From the NCBI GenBank assembly GCA_947626145.1, contig CANQRB010000003.1, positions 62,001 through 126,000 on the forward strand: a stretch of 64,000 nucleotides of DNA. Reading direction: 5' to 3'. The translations under genes were made by a program, and so were the position numbers. The DNA is from an uncultured Clostridia bacterium (lineage in GTDB: Bacteria; Bacillota; Clostridia; UMGS1883). Below are positions 56,451 to 64,000 of the stretch, one piece after another (position 1 is the stretch's first letter; each line of letters begins with the position of its first letter). The notes beneath the pieces were generated by a model, which had not been told where the DNA came from, did no database searches, and saw nothing but the letters and a program-made list of their open reading frames with translations.

Positions 56451-57938
56451 TTATTTGATCTTGCCCATCATCCTGAGAGCGTTGTATACCATTACAACAC
56501 ACTGACCGCGGGTGGCGTTGCTGAGAGGATCAATATTGGTGTACTGAACACCCTGATACTCAAAGGTGTTGCCGCTGACAATATTGTTCTGGGCCAGCAT
56601 ATAAACGGACTGGCGCGCCCATTCGGCTATGTTTGCGTCATCGCCGAAGGTGCCGATCTTTATGGTTTTGTCCTTGAACACATTTCTGTTGTCAAGAGCG
56701 CGGTAAACCACGGCCATAACCTCGTCACGGCGGATATTGCGGTCGGGAGCAAAGGCTCCGTCGCCAACACCGTTGATAAGATTGGCCTTTTGAGCAGACG
56801 CTATGTAAGCATAGGCCCACTGGTCACCGGGAACGTCGGTAAAGTCAGCGACCGCGTTGATGTCATAGAGGTCAAGGGCGGCAACGATTATCTTGGCGAA
56901 CTCATCGCGGCGGATGGGGTTGTCGGCCTTGAAGGTGCCGTCAGCATAGCCGTTGATGACGCCAATATCGGAAAGGGCGTATACGGCACGGCCAACCTCG
57001 GTGTTCTCGTTCACATCGGAGAAGCTGTAAATGTGCTTCACGGGCTCCTCATCCAAATTCTCGTTTGTCACACCGTAATTGTCGTCATTGTTGTTCGGAC
57101 GCCTGTCGCCGGTATTGCCGGTGTTGCCAGTGTTGCCAGTGTTGCCGGTGTTGCCGGTGTTGCCGGTATTGCCGGTGTTGCCGGTGTTGTTGTTGTCGCC
57201 TGTATTATTCTCGGGTTCCATAACGGTAACCTGAGAGGTGACACCGGTGCTTACGCCGCTGCCCAAAGCATAGCCGTCGGGAACAACGGCCGTACCGGAA
57301 GCGGTAAACGTTCCGGCCGCGCCTGTGGAAGGCACATCATACCAGTTGACATCCAGATCCATGATAACGCCGGTCTCGGTCTCGGCTGTGACGGTGGCGG
57401 GCAGCTCAAGAGTATCGCCGACCTCAAGCTCAACGGCATTGGCGGTATTGTTGATATCCACGATAACGATAATATGATTATCATCGCTGCCGTCATCCAA
57501 AGAGCTGAGCATATCGTGTTCAAACACCATGGATTTGACGCTCTCATACAGAGGCATGAAATCCTCATGAATCACACCGTTAAATATAGCAGCCTCAGCA
57601 GCCTTGGGATAAGCCTTGTACAGCGCCACCTGAAGGCGTGAAAATTCGCTGGCGTTGCTGACGGTCTTCACGGCGTCGATAAGAGCGCCGTCAAAATTCG
57701 ACTCGGTTATGGTATTGACACGGTTCTGCCAGTAGAGGTTGTTCTGAATAGCCCGAAGGAAGTTGAGAATGGTGCTCTCGCTGACGCCCTGAGCAACAAG
57801 GTCGTCAATAAATCCCGGGTTGCTCGCCGCAAAGTCCGAATACGCGTCACGGACAGAGTAGGCGAAGGTGGGCACCGCGCAGACCAGCATGGCAAGGGCC
57901 AGCACAAGTGCCAGAATTTTCTTTTTCATGGTAATCAT
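56451..57938 (-). CDS. S-layer homology (SLH) domain protein with NTG repeat linker
   Basis: SLH motifs FSDVNENTEVGRAVYALSDIGVINGYADGTFKADNPIRRDEFAKII, FTDVPGDQWAYAYIASAQKANLINGVGDGAFAPDRNIRRDEVMAVV; signal peptide. Confidence 0.93.
   Translation of the reverse strand: MITMKKKILALVLALAMLVCAVPTFAYSVRDAYSDFAASNPGFIDDLVAQGVSESTILNFLRAIQNNLYWQNRVNTITESNFDGALIDAVKTVSNASEFSRLQVALYKAYPKAAEAAIFNGVIHEDFMPLYESVKSMVFEHDMLSSLDDGSDDNHIIVIVDINNTANAVELEVGDTLELPATVTAETETGVIMDLDVNWYDVPSTGAAGTFTASGTAVVPDGYALGSGVSTGVTSQVTVMEPENNTGDNNNTGNTGNTGNTGNTGNTGNTGNTGNTGDRRPNNNDDNYGVTNENLDEEPVKHIYSFSDVNENTEVGRAVYALSDIGVINGYADGTFKADNPIRRDEFAKIIVAALDLYDINAVADFTDVPGDQWAYAYIASAQKANLINGVGDGAFAPDRNIRRDEVMAVVYRALDNRNVFKDKTIKIGTFGDDANIAEWARQSVYMLAQNNIVSGNTFEYQGVQYTNIDPLSNATRGQCVVMVYNALRMMGKIK
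57111..57191. repeat. 9-bp coding microsatellite encoding (NTG)n
   Basis: Eight GGTRTTGCC-type units plus partial unit inside the SLH gene. Confidence 0.9.
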
Positions 57939-57954
57939 CCTTCCTGATATTTTT

Positions 57955-58083
57955 TATACTAATACCTAATCAAAAATCATCAATTAGCGGCGGCCTTTTT
58001 TGCACGGTACCGGCTGTTTTTTCCTCGTCCGGCGCAGAAAAGCCTCACCTTTTGACTGATGCCTTAAAAAAGGGATTAGCATT
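57955..58083. repeat. Foldback/MITE-like element E
   Basis: TATACTAATACC...GGGATTAGCATT ends; central GGTACC. Confidence 0.5.
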
Positions 58084-58254
58084 GGTCTCATAGTTTAGAC
58101 GACAGAAAACAAAAAAAGTTCCCACTTTTTTAAAATTTTTTGCCGTACCAAACATTACTTAAATATCATATCACATTTTCTCGTGATTGTCAATCACTTT
58201 TGACTTTATTCACAAAACTTTAATATGAAGGGAGGCCCTGTCCAAAAGCCGCCT

Positions 58255-58417
58255 TATACTAATCCCCAACTAAAATCAGACATTTGCGCCGGCCTTTTTC
58301 GCGCCATGCGGCGTCATCGGCCTTGACAATACATAAAGTATTGCCTGCGGCCTCTTCCTTGCCTGACACGAAAAATTCTCGTCGCTCGGTGTCTGATTTT
58401 AATTAGGGATTAGTATT
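58255..58417. repeat. MITE-like element F
   Basis: TATACTAATCCCCAACTAAAATCAGACA...TGTCTGATTTTAATTAGGGATTAGTATT long TIRs. Confidence 0.75.
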
Positions 58418-58437
58418 ATTCGCGGCTCGTCCGGCGC

Positions 58438-58468
58438 AAAAGGGGCCTCCGCAGAGCGGAGACCCCCT
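58438..58468 (-). terminator. Terminator of GH105 gene
   Basis: GGGGTCTCCGC-TCT-GCGGAGGCCCC followed by TTTT on the minus strand. Confidence 0.8.
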
Positions 58469-58498
58469 GATAAATTGTCAGTCAAGCTTGAACCGAAA

Positions 58499-61400
58499 TT
58501 ACTCGGCGCCGTAAACCTCGACCTCGGCAACCTTACCCTCGCCGGCAAGAGTAACCATTACATACTTGCCCTTGGCTTCGCAGGGATGGTAAGCGGTAAC
58601 GCCGCCTACGCCGGCTCCGCTGTATACGGGGGTCCAGTTGGAACCGTCAGCGGAAACGGAGATGCTGTAGTTAAGAGGATCGGCATCAATGCCGCATACG
58701 CCAACGCTGGTGACGGTCTTCTCGTTAGCAAGCTCAACAACCACGCTCTGGTTGGCAAGACCCTTCCAGTAGGTGTTCTTGTCCTTGTCAACAGTGGCGG
58801 AAGCGGGGAACTTCTCGTCGGCAAGGATCATGGTGTTGGCAGACTTGAGAGTCACACGGTTGCCAACGGGCTTGCTGGATATGGAGGACAGGCCGCCGCC
58901 GGTAAATGCGCCGGCTGTGCCGCCGGATACCGTGCCGCCGTAAACCTCAACCTCGGCAAGGGAAGCCCAGCTGCCCTCGTTGGAGCCGTTTACGTCGATC
59001 TTGATATATCTGGCAGTCTGGCCTACGGTAACTGTTTCCATAACGCCGCCGCCGGCCGCGCTGGTCTGGCTGGCAACAGAGGTGTAGCTGCTGCCGTCAG
59101 TGGAAACGGATACGGTGTAGGGAAGCGCTCTGCCGGGATTGTCGGTGTACCTTCTCATCTGTACGCCTACGGTAGCTATGGTCTGAGCGGAGCCCAGGTC
59201 AATAACCAGGTTCTGGCTGCCTTCAGCGGCCCAGAAGGTGTCGGGATTGCCGTCGACGGCGTTGCGGCCGGGATTGGCAGCCTCGGGCTCGGCGCTGGCC
59301 TTGGCCATGCCGCCGTTAAGGGCGATCTTTCCGCCGGGTGTAACAACGGGACCTACGCCCTGCTGAACCTGACCTGTGGCGGGCTTAGCGGTGCCGCCGG
59401 TATAAACCTCAACCTCGGCTACGCTGGCCCAGTTGCTGATGCTGTTGCCGTTTACGTTAATTCTTACATATCTGGCGTTTGCGGCCACGGGGATGTATTC
59501 CATAACACCGCCGCCGGGTGCGCAGGCGCCGCTGAAGTAAGAGGTGTAGCTGCTGCCGTTCTCGGATACCTCCACGCCGTAGTTAACGGTTCTGGTATCC
59601 TCGTAAAGCTTCATCTGAACGCCGACGCTGCTTACGACAGCGCTGCTGCCCAGGTCGATAACGAGATTGGCGTTGCCCTCGGCGGCCCAAACCGTGCCGG
59701 CGTTGCCGTCAACGGCGTTGCGGCCGGGGTTCTGAGCCTCGGGCTCGGCGCTGGCCTTTACCATGTTGGCATTAAGGCTTACCTTTGTGCCTGTGGCGCT
59801 GGTGGTTACCTGCTGAGTTACGGCTCCGCCGGCTCCGCTGCCGGTAACGCCGCTGGCCTTGGGAGAGTTGGCATCGCCCTGGAATACGGCCACATCGGCT
59901 ACGGAAGCCCAGTCGCCGGTGGAGGAACCGTTTACATTGATGCGGATATAGCGGGCTACCTTGCCGTCAACCTTGGGGAATTCCCAGGTGGCGCCGTTGG
60001 GCACGCTGGTACCGTTGAACACGCTGGTCCAGTTGGTATTATCGGAAGAAACCTGTACGCCGTAGTTGATGACACGGCCGTCGGTGTAACGCATCATGCG
60101 TACGCCTACACAGGCGATCTGCATGGGAACGCCAAGGTCGATGTCCATGTGCTGGCTGCCCTGAGCGGCCCAGCGGGTCTCAACGTTGTTGTCGATAGTC
60201 TGATTAACGTTGTTCTGAGCCTCGGGAGTAGCGCTGGCGGTAAGCATGGAGGTAGTCAGGGGAACCTGAATGCCGTAAGCCTCGGTAGCGGCCTGCATGG
60301 GCTTCTCTACCGTATAATTCTTGGGGCTCTGAGTGGGACGCTCGGGATAGTGGTGATTTACTTCCAGCATCCAGCGGAGCATCTCAACGGCGTTGGCGTC
60401 GCAGTCGAAGAAGGGATCGACCTTCTCGGAAATTACTACAAGAGCGTCCATGGGATTGTTGGCCACATACTCGCTGGTGCCGCTGTAAGCGCTGAACCAG
60501 ATCTTATAGCCAAGGCCTTCCATAACCTGACGAACGGGTACGCAGGCGTAGCCGTCCTTGCGCTCGGCGGCGGTAGGAAGAACGCCGGCGGCGCCGTCAA
60601 CGGTGTAATCGGCGCTTCCCATAGTGAAGACAACGGTCTTTCTGGTGGTGTTGCTGCCGTTCTTGATGTCGCGGGTTACATAAACGGTGTCGCTGTCTTC
60701 GGTAACGTCGCAGTTAGGCATATAGTTCTTGATGGCGATGACGGGAAGCATCACGGTGTTGTCCTTATAATAGGTCTGCATATTGTGGTTGTTCTCGTCA
60801 TGGTGGTTGATGATACCGTCATGATAGAAGTGAGCGGTGTTGACCTCAAGAACATACTTGCCTACGAGCTTTCTCATAATGTAGGGATAGATGTCGTTGT
60901 TGTCGGTCTGGTCGCCGCGAACGCCGCCGGCCAGCTTGGAAATTTCGGAAGCGGCAAGCAGGAAGGCGCCTACACCGAAGTTGGCGGTATTGCCGCCGCC
61001 GATGTTAAGGCTCTGCTTGGAGTTCTCGCCGATGGGCTGAACATAACCCACGGTACCGTCGGCCTGAAGGGCGGTGTTGTACAGGAAGTACCAGCCCTTA
61101 AGAGCGGTGTCGAGGTAGGTGTCGCGGTCAAGATAGCCGCTGTTGATACCCCAGGCAAGGCCGTAGGTGAAGAAAGAGGTACCGCTGGACTCAAAGCCGT
61201 CGGCGTGAGCGCGGTCAAGGATGGAACGGGACCAGAAGCCCTCTACCTGCTGGTTGCGGGCAACGCCCTGAGCCATCTGGGTGTATTTGTCAAGGAAATA
61301 ATCTCTGTGCTCATAATCGGTGGGCATATCAGAGAGAACGCGGGCAAGACCGGCAAATACCCAGCCGGAACCGCGGGCCCAGAAGTCCTTCTTGCCGTTG

Positions 61401-62161
61401 TCGGTCTTGTGGTCGGGATATATGTACTTGCCGTCGCGGTGGAACAGCTGCTCCTCGGTATCCCACATACCGTCCTTGGTGCCGCCCTCAACATCCTCGG
61501 CGGCCCACTTGAACCACTCGTACTGCTTGTCGAGGTACTGATAGTCGCCGGTAAGGACATAGAGCTTGCTCATGATGGGCATGGCCATGAACAGGGAGTC
61601 GGCCCACCACCACCAGTCAATCTCGGAGCGGGACATCTGATAGCTCATAACCTCAAGGGCACGGGCAACCTTGCCGTCATCCTTGATGGCGCCCTTGGAG
61701 GCCATATACTCGTCATTATAGAGGTCGATATAGGTCTGGAAGCAGATCTGCCAGTCGCCGAAGAGAACCCAATCCTGGCCCTCGCCGTAGCCGCCGTTGG
61801 AAGCGTTGCCCTTCCAGGCGGACTTATTTGTGCTGGTAGCGCCCTTCCAGTTGTTCTGCATGGCCCAAGCCTCGGAATAGTTCCGGTAAAGCTCAATACC
61901 TGTGGTAAAGTAGGCCTCCATGTTGCCTACGTGATAAGCGGCATTGTCCCAGAACGAGCGGCCGTGGTTGCGGTTGCTGGTTATCCACTTATCGTTGGCT
62001 CTCTCAAGAGCCTCGATAGCCTGTACGCGGGTAGGCATTTCGGCCTTGGCGGCCTCGCCCACTTTCTGCGCCGCCGCAAAAGCGGGAACGCCGCTAAGAC
62101 AGGTCATGGCCACGGAAGCAGCCAACCCGGCGGCCAGCGCACGAAGGTTTAACTTTTTCAT
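58499..62161 (-). CDS. Secreted GH88/GH105-type hydrolase with stalk domain and four tandem F5/8C (discoidin-like) domains
   Basis: FWARGSGWVFAGLARVLSDMP, SILDRAHADGFESSGTSFFTYGLAWGINSGYL; repeats AKASAEPEAANPGRNAVDGNPDTFWAAEGSQNLVIDLGSAQTIATVGVQM; start at MKKLNLR. Confidence 0.82.
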   Translation of the reverse strand: MKKLNLRALAAGLAASVAMTCLSGVPAFAAAQKVGEAAKAEMPTRVQAIEALERANDKWITSNRNHGRSFWDNAAYHVGNMEAYFTTGIELYRNYSEAWAMQNNWKGATSTNKSAWKGNASNGGYGEGQDWVLFGDWQICFQTYIDLYNDEYMASKGAIKDDGKVARALEVMSYQMSRSEIDWWWWADSLFMAMPIMSKLYVLTGDYQYLDKQYEWFKWAAEDVEGGTKDGMWDTEEQLFHRDGKYIYPDHKTDNGKKDFWARGSGWVFAGLARVLSDMPTDYEHRDYFLDKYTQMAQGVARNQQVEGFWSRSILDRAHADGFESSGTSFFTYGLAWGINSGYLDRDTYLDTALKGWYFLYNTALQADGTVGYVQPIGENSKQSLNIGGGNTANFGVGAFLLAASEISKLAGGVRGDQTDNNDIYPYIMRKLVGKYVLEVNTAHFYHDGIINHHDENNHNMQTYYKDNTVMLPVIAIKNYMPNCDVTEDSDTVYVTRDIKNGSNTTRKTVVFTMGSADYTVDGAAGVLPTAAERKDGYACVPVRQVMEGLGYKIWFSAYSGTSEYVANNPMDALVVISEKVDPFFDCDANAVEMLRWMLEVNHHYPERPTQSPKNYTVEKPMQAATEAYGIQVPLTTSMLTASATPEAQNNVNQTIDNNVETRWAAQGSQHMDIDLGVPMQIACVGVRMMRYTDGRVINYGVQVSSDNTNWTSVFNGTSVPNGATWEFPKVDGKVARYIRINVNGSSTGDWASVADVAVFQGDANSPKASGVTGSGAGGAVTQQVTTSATGTKVSLNANMVKASAEPEAQNPGRNAVDGNAGTVWAAEGNANLVIDLGSSAVVSSVGVQMKLYEDTRTVNYGVEVSENGSSYTSYFSGACAPGGGVMEYIPVAANARYVRINVNGNSISNWASVAEVEVYTGGTAKPATGQVQQGVGPVVTPGGKIALNGGMAKASAEPEAANPGRNAVDGNPDTFWAAEGSQNLVIDLGSAQTIATVGVQMRRYTDNPGRALPYTVSVSTDGSSYTSVASQTSAAGGGVMETVTVGQTARYIKIDVNGSNEGSWASLAEVEVYGGTVSGGTAGAFTGGGLSSISSKPVGNRVTLKSANTMILADEKFPASATVDKDKNTYWKGLANQSVVVELANEKTVTSVGVCGIDADPLNYSISVSADGSNWTPVYSGAGVGGVTAYHPCEAKGKYVMVTLAGEGKVAEVEVYGAE

Positions 62162-62300
62162 GTTCGTTGTCCTCCTTGAAAATTCGTTTTTGGGCAGAGC
62201 GAACAAACTCTCCCCATAATCGTTAAATATATTTTAACATTTTATTTAAAAATAATCAATAAGAAAATCAAAATTTCTTTTCGCCGAATTGCTTAATTTT

Positions 62301-63605
62301 TTAAAGATTTTTTGTGCAATTTGCCAAAACTTCCAAAGCCTGTGCGGAAATATGCTCATAACGTTCTTTTTTATTCTTAATTTTGATACGTTCCCACTGT
62401 ATTATTCCGAAATTGGCGTTCATGGGCTGGAAGTTTTTAACCTCCGGATCGGTTATGTAGGCGGTCAGGGCGCCGGTGCAGGTGGAGGGCGGCAGGATCA
62501 GAGGCTCCCGGCCGGCGGCACGGGCGGCGGCGTTTATACCGGCCATGAGTCCCGAGGCGGCGGACTCCACATAGCCCTCCACTCCGGTTATCTGACCGGC
62601 GAAAAACACCTCCGGCCTGCCGCGCAGACTATAGTCCGGAGCCAAAAGCCGGGGCGAGTCGATATAGGTGTTCCGGTGCATGACACCATAACGGACAAAA
62701 TCGGCATTTTCAAGGCCGGGTATCATGGAAAACACCCGCTTCTGCTCACCGAACTTCAGGTTCGTCTGGAAGCCTACCATATTATATAAAGTTCCCTCGG
62801 CGTTGTCACGGCGGAGCTGAAGCACCGCCCAGGGAGTAAGGCCCGTCCTCGGGTCACGGAGGCCCTTGGGCTTAAGAGGGCCGAAGCGCAGGGTGTCCCT
62901 TCCCCGGGCGGCCATTATCTCCACGGGCATACAGCCCTCAAAGACATTGGGCGTTTCCACGTTCCCGTGAAGGGGCGCCCGCTCGGCGGCGACCAAAGCC
63001 TCCCAGAAGGCGTCGTACTCCTCCCTGTTCATGGGGCAGTTTATGTAATCCGGCGTGCCCTTGCCGTATCGGGCGGCCAGATAGGTCTTTTCGCCGTCAA
63101 TGCTTTCGGCGGTTATGACCGGCGCCGCCGCGTCATAGAAGTGCAGGCCCTCGCCGCCGGTGAGTCCGGCGATAACGCCGTTCAGCCCGCCGTGGGTCAG
63201 GGGGCCGGTAGCAATCACCGTTATGCCCTCCGGCAGCTCCTCGACCGTTTTGGCGACAATCTCCACATTCGGCAGCGCCCGCAGCCTTTCGGTGACAAGG
63301 GCCGCAAATTTGTCCCTGTCCACTGCCAAAGCTCCTCCGGCGGGGACCCTCGTGGCGTCGGCGCAGGAGATGACAAGGCTGTCCATGCGGCGCATTTCCT
63401 CCTTAAGCAGGCCGCAGGCGTTGTCAAGGCCGTTGCCCTTGAGGGAATTGGAGCAGACCAGCTCGCATAAGTCGGGATTGGAGTGGGCGGGGGAAAAGGT
63501 AAGGGGCTTCATCTCGTAAAGCCGCACCTCCGCTCCCCGCCGGGCCAGCTGCCACGCCGCTTCACAGCCAGCGAGGCCGCCGCCGATAACGCTGACTCTA
63601 CTCAT
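62301..63605 (-). CDS. trmFO: Methylenetetrahydrofolate--tRNA-(uracil-5-)-methyltransferase
   Basis: [55 protein letters not shown]. Confidence 0.97.
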   Translation of the reverse strand: MSRVSVIGGGLAGCEAAWQLARRGAEVRLYEMKPLTFSPAHSNPDLCELVCSNSLKGNGLDNACGLLKEEMRRMDSLVISCADATRVPAGGALAVDRDKFAALVTERLRALPNVEIVAKTVEELPEGITVIATGPLTHGGLNGVIAGLTGGEGLHFYDAAAPVITAESIDGEKTYLAARYGKGTPDYINCPMNREEYDAFWEALVAAERAPLHGNVETPNVFEGCMPVEIMAARGRDTLRFGPLKPKGLRDPRTGLTPWAVLQLRRDNAEGTLYNMVGFQTNLKFGEQKRVFSMIPGLENADFVRYGVMHRNTYIDSPRLLAPDYSLRGRPEVFFAGQITGVEGYVESAASGLMAGINAAARAAGREPLILPPSTCTGALTAYITDPEVKNFQPMNANFGIIQWERIKIKNKKERYEHISAQALEVLANCTKNL

Positions 63606-63999
63606 CGGCGTCCGTCTCCGTTCCGGCCGCGCCCTCCTGAGCGTTGGCCTTATTATACATTTCTATCACCTCGTCGCGGGTCAGGGCCTCGTCCTCAACC
63701 CTTACGCGTCCAAGCTCATAAATCACGGGAGTGCCGTCATCGGCGGCATACCAGGACAGGAGCACTGCGTCGCCGGGCTTGAGGCGGCCGGCTGTCTCGG
63801 CGGCGGAGCCCTCCAGCGCATAGGTGGTGAGCTCGTTATAGGTGTTTATCGTAATATCGCTGAGGCTGACGGCCACAACCCAGCCTCCCTTTGTGTGGTC
63901 GTCCACAATGTCGCCCTCCATAAATACCTCCTCGTACTCGCCAAGCTCCTCGGGCGTTGGCAGGGCCTTGTCCTCGGGGCCGGCCAACGCCTCGGTGCC
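63598..63999 (-). CDS. Hypothetical protein, truncated at window edge
   Basis: Frame stays open to the window end (...[34 protein letters not shown]...); listed TTG start is probably not the real start. Confidence 0.5.
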   Translation of the reverse strand, partial: GTEALAGPEDKALPTPEELGEYEEVFMEGDIVDDHTKGGWVVAVSLSDITINTYNELTTYALEGSAAETAGRLKPGDAVLLSWYAADDGTPVIYELGRVRVEDEALTRDEVIEMYNKANAQEGAAGTETDADE

Positions 64000-64000
64000 G

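Noticed and set aside
57111-57191. CRISPR-like or regulatory repeat
   Set aside because: In-frame 9-bp coding microsatellite within the SLH gene
58475-62152. 1,225-aa plus-strand ORF antisense to the GH105 gene
   Set aside because: GC-rich codon usage on the minus-strand gene leaves the antisense frame open; translation is low-complexity G/A/V/L with no domain, while the minus-strand protein has a signal peptide and clear domains
1-64000. tRNA or rRNA genes
   Set aside because: No T-loop GTTCGANTC-type arrays with acceptor pairing or rRNA sequence noticed by eye; tRNAscan-SE/barrnap would be decisive

Overview
The window is a chromosomal segment of a GC-rich, spore-forming, Oscillospirales/Clostridia-like Firmicute; the lineage is inferred from gene content. 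It has no rRNA, tRNA, CRISPR array, intact prophage or autonomous transposase that I could see. Housekeeping blocks: glnA with an ANTAR regulator; cvpA/DUF5711/truA/ECF transporter core (ecfT, ecfA, ecfA); rnhB/rbgA/lepB/rplS; valS/greA/glgP; rpmG-secE-nusG-rplK-rplA-rplJ-rplL; holA/trmK/nif3-like/lemA; trmFO. Accessory blocks: secreted or surface polysaccharide-active proteins (GH30, GH2, GH50-like, GH105 with stacked F5/8C domains), an SLH protein, a GLUG-CotH protein, several copper-amine-oxidase-N 'stalk' proteins, and two different MNT/HEPN cassettes. Most notable observations: (1) a textbook-looking tandem hexaloop ANTAR target (loops AAUGGG and ACGGUU, both A1/G4) in the glnA 5' leader, with the ANTAR gene directly downstream and an MNT/HEPN pair following in the same direction; (2) MITE-like intergenic elements with TACTAATCCC-type terminal inverted repeats and CTTCCCCTCGAGGGGAAG palindromes, plus a cluster of related foldback elements around the SLH gene; (3) an unannotated 22-aa SpoVM-like peptide gene (MKVFVFKLPKVLNSLAKIFFKV) behind a 55-aa membrane peptide; (4) a Wzz/BY-kinase fusion with degenerate Walker motifs beside a PHP phosphatase; (5) an attenuator-like terminator between the promoter and SD of a MATE transporter gene. 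All calls come from reading the sequence and the supplied ORF track. No database search or folding program was run.
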